Positions 17,556 to 27,484 of a stretch of 64,000 nt of DNA are shown piece by piece. The position numbers and the translations under genes are program-made. The notes beneath the pieces were generated by a model. It worked only from the letters and a program-made list of their open reading frames with translations. It was not told where the DNA came from and searched no databases. Where the stretch lies: the NCBI GenBank assembly GCA_045604405.1, contig JAZUNZ010000048.1, positions 1 through 64,000 of the forward strand. The letters are read 5' to 3'. Numbering within the stretch: the stretch's first letter is position 1; every line of letters starts with the position of its first letter. This DNA is from UMGS1649 sp045604405 (GTDB taxonomy: Bacteria; Bacillota; Clostridia; TANB77; CAG-465).

Positions 17556-18686
17556 ATGAGTATTATAATAGGAATATCAAAATTTGTTTTAAGAGGGATA
17601 TATGGAATATTCAAACTGTTTAAAACAAAAAATAAGATAACATTTTTATCTAGGCAGTCAGATGTGCCTTCGGTAGACTTTTTGCTTTTATGTGAAGAAC
17701 TACAAAAAGAGAATAAGGATGTTAAGATTGTTCTTTTAACCAAGAGAATAGGAAGCGGGATTAAAGGCAAATTAATATATGCAATGCATATATTTAAGCA
17801 AATGTATCATGTTGCAACCTCAAAGGTTTGTATAATAGATGGATACCAAATAGTAGTAAGTGTGCTACATCATAAAGCAGATTTAAAAGTAGTACAATTA
17901 TGGCATGCGTTAGGATCTCTTAAGAAATTTGGTTATTCTATTGCTGGAAAAGGCGAAGGAAGCAAAAAAGAATTGATAGATAAAATGGATATGCATAAAA
18001 ATTATGATGCAGTATTATCCTCAAGCGAAATAGCAAAGAAGAATTTTGCCGAAGCCTTTAATGTTGATGAAGATAAAGTCATTGTAATGGGACTTCCAAG
18101 AATAGATTATTTACAATCTAAAGAGCATAAACAAGCAACGATTGCTAAGATTCTAAAAGAATATCCTGCTCTGGATAATGGTAAAAAACAAATAGTGTAT
18201 GTGCCAACTTTTAGAAAGAATACTCAAGACGGTGTGCGTGTAGAAGACATAATAAATAGAATAGATTATACAAAATATAATTTAATAGTAAAGCTTCATC
18301 ATGATAAAGAATTAGTATATGTAGATAGCAAGGATAATGTACTTACAGGAAATATTACAACTGGAATGGGATTTTTGCACATTGCAGACTATGTAATTAC
18401 AGATTACTCAGCGATATCATTTGAAGCATTGATTGCAGGAAAACCAGTATACTTTTACGTATATGATTACGAAAAGTATAGGGATGCAAGAGACATGTAT
18501 ATAGATTTTATGAATGAGATGCCTGGAGTAATATCTGAAAATCCAGATGAAATACTAAAAGCTATAGATAATAATGTAAGATTTGAAGAAAAAGCACAAC
18601 AATTTATACAAAGATATGTATCAACATGTGATAAAAACAATACAGAGGAGCTTGCAAAATATATTTTGAAATATATTATTGCATAA
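17556..18686 (+). CDS. CDP-glycerol/CDP-ribitol phosphotransferase (TagF/TarL family), first copy
   Basis: Membrane-associated GT-B transferase of the CDP-glycerol glycerophosphotransferase family. Conserved pieces are QLWHALGSLKKFGYS, VKLHHDKEL and VITDYSAISFEALIAGKPVYFY, which hold the catalytic His and nucleotide-binding residues. At 376 residues it is only the catalytic domain; Bacillus TagF (about 746) and TarL (about 560) carry an extra N-terminal region. It could be a primase (TagB/TarF-like) or a polymerase. The substrate is probably CDP-ribitol, given tarI and tarJ upstream. Confidence 0.85.
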   Translation: MSIIIGISKFVLRGIYGIFKLFKTKNKITFLSRQSDVPSVDFLLLCEELQKENKDVKIVLLTKRIGSGIKGKLIYAMHIFKQMYHVATSKVCIIDGYQIVVSVLHHKADLKVVQLWHALGSLKKFGYSIAGKGEGSKKELIDKMDMHKNYDAVLSSSEIAKKNFAEAFNVDEDKVIVMGLPRIDYLQSKEHKQATIAKILKEYPALDNGKKQIVYVPTFRKNTQDGVRVEDIINRIDYTKYNLIVKLHHDKELVYVDSKDNVLTGNITTGMGFLHIADYVITDYSAISFEALIAGKPVYFYVYDYEKYRDARDMYIDFMNEMPGVISENPDEILKAIDNNVRFEEKAQQFIQRYVSTCDKNNTEELAKYILKYIIA

Positions 18687-18710
18687 TGTTGTTAGGAGAA
18701 AGAAAGTAAA

Positions 18711-19871
18711 ATGAAAAAAATTTTAAAAAAGTGTATAAAGTTAATTAAAATGGGATGCTTAGTAATTGTAAATAGAGCTTTAAGGATATTTACTAAAATT
18801 GAAAAGAATAAAGTATTGTTCCTTTCAGACGTAAGAGAAACGTTAGGTGGAAATCTAGAGCTTGTATATAATATGCTACCAGAAGAAAAATATAATAAAA
18901 AAGTATCATTAAAAGCAGATAGAAGAGAAAAAAGAAGCTTAAAAGATATAATAGAGCTTAATATAGATCTAGCAACAGCAGAGTATATAGTATTGGAGGA
19001 TTTATCTAGAGCTACAATTCCAATAAAGCTTAAGAAAAATCAACAAATGTGCCAATTATGGCATGCACCAGGAGCATTTAAGAAGTTCGGATATAGCAGA
19101 AACGATATTGAACATATACATCCTGCATACAGAAAATATACAAAGGCAATAGTAAGTGCTGACGAAATTGCACATTGTTATGCTGAAGCTTTTGGAATAA
19201 CTGATGATAAAGTAAAAGCAACAGGAATTCCAAGAACAGACATATTTTTTGATAAAGAGTATATAGAAAAAAAGAAGGAAGAATTACATAAAGAGTATCC
19301 AATGTTTAAGGATAAAAAAGTAATTCTTTTTGCTCCAACATATAGAGGAACACCTTTTTCGAACAGTGCAAGTTATGATTTTGATAAATTAGATTTAGAT
19401 AAGATATATGAACAACTTGGCTCAGAATATATATTTGTATTCAAGTGGCATCCAGCTATATACAACAACATACAAAGAGGAATATCTTCTATGCAAGATA
19501 TTTCAAAATATAATGGGTTCTATATAGATTTATCTCAATACAGAGATATAAACGATTTGCTACTTGTAACAGATGTACTTATAACAGACTATTCATCAGT
19601 TATTTTTGATTACTTACTTGTAGACAAACCTGTTGTATACTTCACATATGATTTAGAAGATTATGAGTCTGGAAGAGGACTGTATTATGAATTTGCAGAA
19701 TATGTTTATGGAGAAGTTGCAAAAGACACAGATGGTTTAATTAATGCTATAAAAGAAGATAATATGATGATGGAAAAAAGACAAGAATTTAATCGTAAAT
19801 TCATGAGTGCTTGTGATGGAACTGCTACTAAAAAAACAGTTGAATGGATATTTGGAAGCAGTGAAGAGTAA
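18711..19871 (+). CDS. CDP-glycerol/CDP-ribitol phosphotransferase (TagF/TarL family), second copy
   Basis: Second transferase of the same family, 386 residues. Motifs are QLWHAPGAFKKFGYS, FKWHPAIYNNI (the catalytic HP) and VLITDYSSVIFDYLL. The canonical KWHP makes this the better candidate for the polymerising enzyme, while the upstream copy reads KLHH. AGGAGA lies upstream of the ATG and 24 bases separate the two genes. It is the last gene of the operon, followed by a convergent terminator. Confidence 0.85.
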   Translation: MKKILKKCIKLIKMGCLVIVNRALRIFTKIEKNKVLFLSDVRETLGGNLELVYNMLPEEKYNKKVSLKADRREKRSLKDIIELNIDLATAEYIVLEDLSRATIPIKLKKNQQMCQLWHAPGAFKKFGYSRNDIEHIHPAYRKYTKAIVSADEIAHCYAEAFGITDDKVKATGIPRTDIFFDKEYIEKKKEELHKEYPMFKDKKVILFAPTYRGTPFSNSASYDFDKLDLDKIYEQLGSEYIFVFKWHPAIYNNIQRGISSMQDISKYNGFYIDLSQYRDINDLLLVTDVLITDYSSVIFDYLLVDKPVVYFTYDLEDYESGRGLYYEFAEYVYGEVAKDTDGLINAIKEDNMMMEKRQEFNRKFMSACDGTATKKTVEWIFGSSEE

Positions 19872-19897
19872 ATAATAAATAATAAATAATAATATAA

Positions 19898-19927
19898 AAG
19901 TTCGCCACTAAATATAGTGACGAACTT
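19898..19927. terminator. bidirectional terminator after the teichoic acid operon
   Basis: Stem AAGTTCGCCACTA/TAGTGACGAACTT with one internal mismatch, between convergent genes and flanked by A-rich and T-rich sequence. Confidence 0.6.
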
Positions 19928-19932
19928 CGTTC

Positions 19933-20277
19933 TTATACTGTAACGTTTGTTATAGAAGAAATGATTTTTGGAGATATGGTTGAACGAGCAGCGAAAGCTG
20001 CAGCATACATAGTTCTTAAATGACTGTTTTCGAGTCTGTGAAGCTCTTCATATTCGGCAACATGCTTCTTCATAATATTGATGCAGATAGCATCATTTGC
20101 AATATACTTTTCAGAAATAGCTTCGCAAAACCAATTACTTATGGTGTTTTGACTTACATTAAAGATAAAAGACAAACCGTTCAAATTAATGTCGGTACTG
20201 ACGTAAACACAAGCAGCTTTTATTACAGTACTTTTATGTTCCATTGCGCTTGCCATAGATTTTTTTTCACTTAACAT
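19933..20277 (-). CDS. small helix-turn-helix protein of unknown function
   Basis: The 114-residue protein has a probable HTH near residues 33-55 (GLSFIFNVSQNTISNWFCEAI), where NVSQNTISNW looks like a recognition helix. No further domain is recognised. It resembles, in size, orientation and HTH position, the protein at 34748-35203. AAAGGAGT precedes the ATG and a good promoter lies upstream. Base composition is less AT-rich than neighbouring genes. It is a single-gene unit, possibly a small transcriptional regulator of unknown target. Confidence 0.6.
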   Translation of the reverse strand: MLSEKKSMASAMEHKSTVIKAACVYVSTDINLNGLSFIFNVSQNTISNWFCEAISEKYIANDAICINIMKKHVAEYEELHRLENSHLRTMYAAAFAARSTISPKIISSITNVTV

Positions 20278-20329
20278 GTTTAAGACTCCTTTAATAAATT
20301 TATTTTAGGTATTATTGACTAACAAACTA

Positions 20330-20359
20330 ATTATAACATATAAATTGCCTAGTTGTCAA
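20330..20359 (-). promoter_or_regulatory. promoter of the small HTH gene
   Basis: Read on the minus strand: TTGACA (20359-20354), 18 bases, TATAAT (20335-20330), with TG before the -10. Confidence 0.7.
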
Positions 20360-20501
20360 ATGATATTAAACTACAAGTCAACATAATACAAAATGTGACA
20401 AAAATCTACAAAATATTTTAAATATATATTTTAACGTAAGAATATATTTATAAAGAGGAATAATATTTAAATTGCATATAACTAATAAAAGACATTTTCC
20501 G

Positions 20502-20530
20502 TTGACAATGAATAAAGTATTGTATATAAT
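20502..20530 (+). promoter_or_regulatory. consensus promoter of the glyA operon
   Basis: TTGACA (20502-20507), 17 bases, TATAAT (20525-20530), 26 bases before the glyA start. The 20360-20500 stretch is AT-rich with nothing else recognisable. Confidence 0.85.
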
Positions 20531-20555
20531 AATTTAAGCTTAAGGGGGAGATAAA

Positions 20556-21785
20556 ATGTATTCAAATTTAAAAGATAATGATCTAGAAATATATAATATC
20601 TTAAAGAAAGAATGCAAAAGGCAGGAGGAAAATATAGAGCTTATAGCATCAGAAAACTTTGTAAGTGATGCTGTGCTAGAAGCTGTAGGTAGCATCTTAA
20701 CAAACAAATATGCTGAAGGGTATCCTGAGGCGAGATACTATGGTGGATGCGAAAATATAGACGAAATAGAAAAACTAGCAATAGATAGAGCAAAAAAGCT
20801 ATTTGGTGCAGAACATGTAAACGTTCAACCACATAGCGGTTCACAAGCAAACATGGCAGTATATATGGCAGTTCTTGCTCCAGGGGATACAGTACTTGGA
20901 ATGGATCTATCTAATGGTGGGCATTTAACACATGGAAGCAAAGTAAACTTTTCAGGTAAGCTATACAACTTTGTATCATATGGTGTAGATAATAATGGAT
21001 ATATAGATTATGATGATGTGTTAGCTAAGGCAATGGAATACAGACCAAAATTAATAGTAGCTGGTGCTAGTGCATATCCAAGAACAATAGATTTTGCAAA
21101 ATTTAGACAGATAGCAGATAAAGTAGGCGCATACCTTATGGTAGACATGGCACATATAGCAGGCCTTGTTTGTGCGGGAGAACATATGTCTCCAGTGCCT
21201 TATGCAGATTTTGTTACGACTACAACACATAAAACATTAAGAGGACCTCGTTCGGGATTAATCCTTTGTAAAGAACAGTATGCAAAGCAAGTAGATAAAA
21301 CAATATTTCCTGGAATACAGGGAGGCCCATTAGAGCATGTTATAGCAGGAAAAGCAGTATGCTTTGGTGAAGCGTTAAAACCAGAATTTAAAGAATATGC
21401 TCACAATGTAGTTACAAACTGCAAGAAGCTTGCAGAGGAATTGATATCTAAAGGTTTTGATTTAGTATCTGGTGGTACAGACAATCACCTAATGTTAATA
21501 GATTTAAGAAATAAAGGATTAACAGGAAAAGAAGCAACAGAATTATTAGATGCAGTTGGAATTACAGTAAATAAGAATTCTGTGCCAAATGATCCAGAAA
21601 GACCAACGATAACAAGCGGTATAAGAATAGGAACGGCAGCAGTTACAACTAAAGGCCTAAAAGAACAAGATATGGTGATTTTAGCAGAAGCAATAGATTT
21701 AATTTTAAGAAAAGATAATGACGAAGCAAATATCTTAAAAGCAAAAGAAATAGTAAAAACACTTACAGGGAGGTATATTAAATAG
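20556..21785 (+). CDS. glyA: serine hydroxymethyltransferase
   Basis: PLP enzyme interconverting serine and glycine and charging tetrahydrofolate with a one-carbon unit. The PLP lysine is Lys226 in TTTHKTLRGPRSG, and NLSNGGHLTHG-type and EGYPEARYYGG segments are conserved. Length is 409 residues, as expected. AAGGGGGAG precedes the ATG. The stop TAG overlaps the GTG of topA by one base, so the two genes are translationally linked. Confidence 0.97.
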   Translation: MYSNLKDNDLEIYNILKKECKRQEENIELIASENFVSDAVLEAVGSILTNKYAEGYPEARYYGGCENIDEIEKLAIDRAKKLFGAEHVNVQPHSGSQANMAVYMAVLAPGDTVLGMDLSNGGHLTHGSKVNFSGKLYNFVSYGVDNNGYIDYDDVLAKAMEYRPKLIVAGASAYPRTIDFAKFRQIADKVGAYLMVDMAHIAGLVCAGEHMSPVPYADFVTTTTHKTLRGPRSGLILCKEQYAKQVDKTIFPGIQGGPLEHVIAGKAVCFGEALKPEFKEYAHNVVTNCKKLAEELISKGFDLVSGGTDNHLMLIDLRNKGLTGKEATELLDAVGITVNKNSVPNDPERPTITSGIRIGTAAVTTKGLKEQDMVILAEAIDLILRKDNDEANILKAKEIVKTLTGRYIK

Positions 21786-23851
21786 TGGCTAAGAAATTAG
21801 TAATAGTAGAATCTCCATCAAAAGCAAAAACAATAAAAAAGTACCTTGGGAAAGATTACGAAGTAATTGCATCCCAAGGACATATTATTGACTTACCAGC
21901 AAGCCGTTTTGCGGTAGATGTAGATAATGACTTTAAAGCAGAATATATAAAAATGAAGGGAAAAGCCAAGCTAATAAAAGAAATCCATGAGCAAGCTAAA
22001 GGTAAAGAAAAAATATTTCTTGCAACTGACCCTGACCGTGAAGGAGAAGCAATTGCTTGGCATCTAAGAGATGAACTAAAAATAGATAGTAAAGATAAAT
22101 GCAGAATAGAATTTAATGAAATAACTCAAACGGCTGTAAATGAAGCAGTAAAAAAGCCAAGAACAATAGATATGGACACTGTTGACGCTCAACAAGCTAG
22201 AAGAATACTAGATAGAATAGTAGGATACAAAATAAGTCCGCTTTTATGGAAAAAAGTAAAAAGAGGACTTAGCGCTGGACGTGTTCAATCTGTAGCTTTA
22301 AGAATTATAATGGACAGAGAAAATGAAATAAGAAATTTCGTGCCAGAGGAATATTGGAACCTTGACGTAATACTTGAAAAACAAGAGGATAAAAAGACTG
22401 TTGTTGCTAAATTCTATGGAGATGTTAATGGTAAAATAGATTTAAAAACGGGTGAACAGGTAAAGAAAATTGTAGATAAAATAGAAGGTAAAAAGTATAA
22501 AGTTGTAGATATAAAAGTAACAGAAAAGTCTAAAAATCCACCACCACCATTTACTACATCTTCGCTTCAACAAGACGCCTCTCGTAGATTAGGATTCCCA
22601 GTTAAAAAAACAATGATGTTAGCCCAACGTTTGTATGAAGCAGGTTTTATTACATATATGAGAACAGACTCAACAAGAGTTTCAGACGATGCTATAAAAA
22701 TGGCAAAGGCATATATTTGTAATACTTATGGAGAAAAATATTATTTAAATAGAACATATAAAACTAAAGCTTCAGCTCAAGATGCGCATGAAGCTATAAG
22801 ACCAACTCATTTAGGGGATTTTTCAAAGGTACAGGCAGAATTTGGACATGATGAAGTAAGACTATATACTCTAATAGTTAATAGATTTGTTGCAAGTAAG
22901 ATGGCAGCATGTATTTATGATTTTACAAAAGTTACATTTAACGTTGAAGACTATATATTTAATGCAACAGGTTCAGTTATAAAATTCGATGGTTTTATGG
23001 CTCTATACACTGAATCTAAAGAGGATAATAAAAAACAAGATGAAGAAGATTTAGATGATGAATCACGTGAACTTCCTAAACTGGAAATAGGTGAAGTTTT
23101 AAATGAAAAGAAACTAAATTTTGAGCAAAAATTCACTGAGCCTCCATCAAGATATAGCGAAGCGACATTGGTAAAAGTAATGGAAGAAAAGGGAATAGGA
23201 CGTCCTAGTACGTATGCTCCTACAATATCTACTTTAATAGATAGATTGTATGTAGAAAAAGAAGGAAGAATGCTTATTCCTACAGAGCTTGGCGAAGTAG
23301 TAAATAATATAATGACAGAAAATTTTAAAGATATAGTGGATATTGCATTTACTGCTAATATGGAAGGAAAGCTAGACTATATAGCAGAAGGTAAACTAAA
23401 CTATGTAGAAATGCTAAAAGAATTCTATACACCTTTTATAGCTAATCTTGAAAAAGTAAGTGATACAATTGAAAGGGTTAAGCTTCAAGATAAAGAAACA
23501 GATATAGTTTGTGAGCTTTGCGGAAGAAATATGGTTATAAAAAGGGGAAGATTTGGTGAATTTTTAGCTTGCCCTGGATATCCAGAGTGCAAAAATGCAA
23601 AACCAATGGTAACAAGTATAAAAGAGCCTTGTCCTCATTGTGGCGGTAAAGTATTAATAAAAAAATCTAAGAGTAAAAGAACATTTTATATATGCGAAAA
23701 CAATACTAATGATGAAAATAAAAAATGTGATTATATATCTTGGAACAAGCCAGGAGTAGCTCCTAAAAAAACTACAAGAAAAGCCAAGAAAAAAGCTACA
23801 ACAAAGACTACAACTAAAAAGACAACTACCAAAAAATCTAGTAAAAAGTAG
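21785..23851 (+). CDS. topA: DNA topoisomerase I
   Basis: Type IA topoisomerase that relaxes negative supercoils. The Toprim domain comes first (KKLVIVESPSKAKTIKKYLG). The catalytic Tyr is residue 291 in TYMRTDSTRVS. Two C-terminal zinc-ribbon modules follow: CELCGRNM...CPGYPEC and CPHCGGK...C with a CDYISW end. A Lys/Thr-rich tail of about 35 residues closes the protein. Length of 688 residues is normal for Firmicutes. It begins at GTG 21785, with AGGGAGG in the end of glyA. Confidence 0.97.
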   Translation: MAKKLVIVESPSKAKTIKKYLGKDYEVIASQGHIIDLPASRFAVDVDNDFKAEYIKMKGKAKLIKEIHEQAKGKEKIFLATDPDREGEAIAWHLRDELKIDSKDKCRIEFNEITQTAVNEAVKKPRTIDMDTVDAQQARRILDRIVGYKISPLLWKKVKRGLSAGRVQSVALRIIMDRENEIRNFVPEEYWNLDVILEKQEDKKTVVAKFYGDVNGKIDLKTGEQVKKIVDKIEGKKYKVVDIKVTEKSKNPPPPFTTSSLQQDASRRLGFPVKKTMMLAQRLYEAGFITYMRTDSTRVSDDAIKMAKAYICNTYGEKYYLNRTYKTKASAQDAHEAIRPTHLGDFSKVQAEFGHDEVRLYTLIVNRFVASKMAACIYDFTKVTFNVEDYIFNATGSVIKFDGFMALYTESKEDNKKQDEEDLDDESRELPKLEIGEVLNEKKLNFEQKFTEPPSRYSEATLVKVMEEKGIGRPSTYAPTISTLIDRLYVEKEGRMLIPTELGEVVNNIMTENFKDIVDIAFTANMEGKLDYIAEGKLNYVEMLKEFYTPFIANLEKVSDTIERVKLQDKETDIVCELCGRNMVIKRGRFGEFLACPGYPECKNAKPMVTSIKEPCPHCGGKVLIKKSKSKRTFYICENNTNDENKKCDYISWNKPGVAPKKTTRKAKKKATTKTTTKKTTTKKSSKK

Positions 23852-23860
23852 GTGTAATGT

Positions 23861-24724
23861 ATGGAAGCTTCAAGTAAAGCGGCAAAAAGAATTGGCGTTA
23901 TTGGAATAATTGCCAATCTCTTTTTACTTAGTATAAAATTTATAGTTGGATTAATTTTTAAATCACAAGGGTTAATTGCAGACGCATTAAATAGTTTTGG
24001 TGATGTATTTTCTTCAATAATAACTTTTGTTGGCGGAAAAATATCTGAAAAACCTGCAGATGAAGACCATGAATTTGGACATGGAAAAGCGGAGTTTGTA
24101 GCTTCTTTTCTTATAGGAATATTTATGGTTATGGTAAGCTTTGAAACATTAGCTAGTGGAGTAAAATCTATAATATATAACCAAGCATTTACTTTTTCAT
24201 ATTTTCTAATTATAGTGCCAATAGTTACAATATTAGTTAAAGGTATATTATTCTTTTATTGCAAAGCTAAATCTAAAAAACATGATTCGCTTCTTATATT
24301 GTCAAATGCAAAAGACCATAGGAACGATATAATACTATCCTTAGGGGTTATAGTTGGTGTTATATGTGGATATTTTGGATATTATTTTGTTGACGGTTTG
24401 GTTGGAATTGTAATATCTGGAGTTATTATTGTTACAGGAGTAAAAATTATTAAAGACGCCTATGATGTACTAATAGATAAGTGTATAGACATTGAAACTG
24501 TAAATGACATGAAGAAAAACATAGAACAAACAGAGGGGGTAAATCATTTAGACAGCATAAAATCTAAGCCTACGGGAGTCCTTCATATGCTTATAGTAAA
24601 AATATCTGTTGACCCTAATATGACAGTAAATGAAAGTCACAAAATAGCCGGAGTTATTAGGAACAATTTAAGGGAATATCCTAATGTATACGACGCAGTA
24701 GTACACATAAACCCTGATGAATAA
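23861..24724 (+). CDS. cation diffusion facilitator (CDF) transporter
   Basis: 287-residue metal/H+ antiporter with six membrane helices. SQGLIADALNSFGDVFSS (helix 2) and AKDHRNDIILSLGVIVG (helix 5) carry the Asp/His metal-site residues, and EDHEFGHGKAEFVAS is the conserved loop. The C-terminal ~85 residues form the cytoplasmic dimerisation domain. Probably exports Zn, Fe or Mn; the metal cannot be told from sequence alone. It lies 9 bases after topA and probably shares its transcript. Confidence 0.92.
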   Translation: MEASSKAAKRIGVIGIIANLFLLSIKFIVGLIFKSQGLIADALNSFGDVFSSIITFVGGKISEKPADEDHEFGHGKAEFVASFLIGIFMVMVSFETLASGVKSIIYNQAFTFSYFLIIVPIVTILVKGILFFYCKAKSKKHDSLLILSNAKDHRNDIILSLGVIVGVICGYFGYYFVDGLVGIVISGVIIVTGVKIIKDAYDVLIDKCIDIETVNDMKKNIEQTEGVNHLDSIKSKPTGVLHMLIVKISVDPNMTVNESHKIAGVIRNNLREYPNVYDAVVHINPDE

Positions 24725-24802
24725 TTGATTTTAAATTACATCCTTTTAAGCAGCTGTCATGAGATATAAAGCTAGAGCTTGTGTAATAACAAACTATTAA
24801 AC

Positions 24803-24839
24803 AACTAACAAAGCACCCAATTGGGTGCTTTTGTTAGTT
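24803..24839. terminator. bidirectional terminator
   Basis: A 16-bp stem AACTAACAAAGCACCC with GGGTGCTTTTGTTAGTT (one bulged T) and an AATT loop. It closes the CDF gene and overlaps the stop of the minus-strand gene. Confidence 0.8.
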
Positions 24840-25325
24840 AATACGGTATTTGTTATATCTAATGTAATCTATATCAAATCTATCTAAATCACTAATGGTT
24901 ACATTTTTAAGCTTTAATGCTGTAGTTAACTTTTCTTTTGCGCCATTGCTATACATTACTTCAATATATTGGCTTTTCATACAACTTAAGTAATAGGTAT
25001 AACTTGAATCTTCATATATTTCTTCTAATGTTTCGGCACAACTAAAACCTTTTATATCTTTACTTGTGTCTACAATTACATAATCTATAGTATCACTACA
25101 AGAAAATACTAAACTTTTAATCATAGTGTGTTTTTGACCATTTGTACAATTATATGTATTTACAAACATTCCTTTATCTATAGAATATAATGTGCCGCCA
25201 TTGTAATACTCTGGTATTTTAAAAAGAGGGCTATTGTTAAAAATTAATGCTTGCATAGTATCTATGAGTAAAATGCCTATTATAACGGCAATAACAATTA
25301 AACTTACTTTTATACTTTTTTTCAT
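24834..25325 (-). CDS. membrane-anchored protein of unknown function
   Basis: I do not recognise this 163-residue protein. A short basic start and one hydrophobic segment (about residues 6-28) anchor it, with the rest presumably outside. The exterior part has five Cys residues (for example NCTNG, SCSDT, SCAET), which could form disulfides. GGAGGAAA precedes the ATG. The gene stands alone beside the tandem paralogues at 25.4-27.4 kb. Confidence 0.65.
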   Translation of the reverse strand: MKKSIKVSLIVIAVIIGILLIDTMQALIFNNSPLFKIPEYYNGGTLYSIDKGMFVNTYNCTNGQKHTMIKSLVFSCSDTIDYVIVDTSKDIKGFSCAETLEEIYEDSSYTYYLSCMKSQYIEVMYSNGAKEKLTTALKLKNVTISDLDRFDIDYIRYNKYRIN

Positions 25326-25432
25326 ATATTTTCCTCCAACAATTTATTTACAAATTTATTATATCACAAACATTTTAGTTAATATATATTATATTTTTCT
25401 AAAATATGATATAATTTGGAAGGAGGCATATT

Positions 25433-26420
25433 ATGAAAAAGAAATTAATTATAATAATAATTGCAACAGTTATAATAGGTTTAGTTTCACTTGGAATATT
25501 CTTTGTTGCAGACGGAAGACTAAAGCATTACCAAATGAATAAAGAAAGAATAAACAACTCAAAAACATTATCCCAATATATACAGTACCACGACCATTAT
25601 TATATGACAGTAGCAAATAATAATAGCGGTGCAGAGTATTCTTTGTATTTTTTCGCCCAAAACATTAAGTGCGATTTATTAAAAGATAGAAATATACTTC
25701 ATTATGTTGATAATGTTGATAGAGGAATTTTAGTTCTAGATGATTATACAATATATGAAACGGCTTTCGATAGCGACAAATTATATAGTAACGGTCAACA
25801 ATATAAACAAATAGAAACAGATATAAAAGTGAAAAGGACACTACAAATAGCATCAACAATATATTTAATAAGTAGAGATAATAAATGGTATGAGGTAGAT
25901 ATAGATAAGAAACAAATTGTTCCATACAATTATAACACAACGACTAAACACATTATTGAAAAAGATCCAACAATAAAGAAAGACATTACAAACAGTATGA
26001 CTGAAAAAGGAAATATAAAATACATTGTATTAAAAACTGACGGACAGATTTACGAACAAGAATACAAGTATTCTTATGATGCATTCGGAATACAAATGTC
26101 GTTATTGAAAGAAAAAGTATTGTGTTCAAATGAAGAATATGGACATATTACGGATGCGTTATATGATTATTATGGTGAAGAAGCAAAACAAAGACGGAAT
26201 AGTTAGGATTGTAAGCGATAAAGGACTATTTTATATAAAACAAACAAGTGAACAACAATATATTGATGTAGAGCCAACATATGAATTAGTTAAAAGTGAA
26301 ATATATGATAAATATAAAACAGATGTAAAATATATAGATGCAAAATATATTTTTACAACAGACAATAATATTATAGAAACATATATATTATGCAGAGAGA
26401 TAGATAAAGAGGTAAAATAA
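25433..26420 (+). pseudogene. frameshifted first copy of a tandem anchored-protein pair
   Basis: The first frame (25433-26206, 257 codons) begins with an N-terminal membrane anchor and matches the downstream gene (26445-27422) through LYSNGQQYK, VLKTDGQIYEQEYK and YGHITD. It then runs into stop after EEAKQRRNS. The rest of the homology (DGIVRIVSDKG to IDKEVK, ending at 26420) continues in the +1 frame. A one-base insertion in the A-rich GCAAAACAAAGACGG near 26180-26195 explains the break. Together the two frames give the same domain as the intact copy. A sequencing error or a programmed frameshift are alternatives. The ribosome binding site GGAAGGAGG is intact. Function unknown. Confidence 0.75.
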
Positions 26421-26444
26421 GTTAAATAAGTAAAGGGAGATAAT

Positions 26445-27422
26445 ATGAAAAAACTGTTTAAAGTATTAAGTGTTATAGCAATAATTATAGTAATTTTAGT
26501 AGGGTTGGTTATTGGAGGAGCGTTTGCAATAGAAGGCATTAAAACATTAAAGATGCGAAACGACAGAATAAACAATTCAAATACATTGTCAAAATATGTT
26601 GAATATCACGGATGGGAATATATTGGCGGTACATTAAACGCGTTAGAGTTTTATGCTGAAGATATTAAGTGCGACCTATTAAAAGATAGAAATGTATTAT
26701 ATTTTAATGATAATTATATGGGGGAAATCTTAATCCTTGATGATTACACAATATATGAAACAGCTTTCACAAGTGATAAAACGTATAGCAATGGTCAACA
26801 ATATAAATTAATTGGAACAGATTTAAAAATAAAAAGGATACAAGTACAAACTGACACATTATATTTAATAAGTGAAGACGATAAATATTATACATTTAGT
26901 TATGGCGAGATAAAAGAAATTAATGAAAGAGAAAACGGGACTACATATCCTTTTTTGAAAAACAAAAATATAAAGAAAATTGTACAAATATATAAGGAAA
27001 GTAATAACGGAACAAATAAACAAACATATATTGTTTTAAAAGCTGATGGGCAAATCTATGAGCAAGAATATAAGAGAAACTATAACAGTAAACAAAGCAA
27101 GTGGGAATATACACTGTTAGAAGAAAAAGTGGTATTCTCTAAAAAAGATTATGGACATATAACAGACTTTACTTATGCAACTGGTGGAGATTATATTGGT
27201 ATAGTAAAAGTTGTAAGCGATAAGGGACTATATTGGTTAAAACAAACAAATGAACAACAATATATTGATACAGAGCCAACGTATGAACTTGTATTAAGTG
27301 ATATATATAATAAATACAAAAAAGATATAAAATTTATCAGCAGCGAGTATGTATTTACAACAGACAATAATATCATTAGGACAGATATGCTAAGTAGAGA
27401 TATAGACAAAGAAGTAAAATAA
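26445..27422 (+). CDS. membrane-anchored protein of unknown function, second tandem copy
   Basis: 325 residues: one hydrophobic anchor (about 8-30) followed by a mostly beta-strand exterior domain with repeated short motifs such as ILDDYTIYETAF, YLISEDDKYY, YIVLKADGQIYEQEYK and LYWLKQTNEQQY. The spaced repeats suggest a beta-propeller-like fold, but this is inference. AAGGGAG precedes the ATG, and 24 bases separate it from the first copy. It ends just before the tRNA-Lys integration site. Confidence 0.7.
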   Translation: MKKLFKVLSVIAIIIVILVGLVIGGAFAIEGIKTLKMRNDRINNSNTLSKYVEYHGWEYIGGTLNALEFYAEDIKCDLLKDRNVLYFNDNYMGEILILDDYTIYETAFTSDKTYSNGQQYKLIGTDLKIKRIQVQTDTLYLISEDDKYYTFSYGEIKEINERENGTTYPFLKNKNIKKIVQIYKESNNGTNKQTYIVLKADGQIYEQEYKRNYNSKQSKWEYTLLEEKVVFSKKDYGHITDFTYATGGDYIGIVKVVSDKGLYWLKQTNEQQYIDTEPTYELVLSDIYNKYKKDIKFISSEYVFTTDNNIIRTDMLSRDIDKEVK

Positions 27423-27433
27423 GTAAGAGAGGT

Positions 27434-27470
27434 ATAAAAAATATCTAGTAAACTATGGTTTACTAGATAT
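27434..27470 (-). terminator. terminator of the interrupted host tRNA-Lys
   Basis: A 12-bp stem ATATCTAGTAAA/TTTACTAGATAT with a 6-base loop. On the minus strand it is followed by a T run. A near-copy follows the element-borne tRNA at 34436-34474. It may also end the plus-strand gene. Confidence 0.75.
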
Positions 27471-27484
27471 TTTACCATTTTAAA

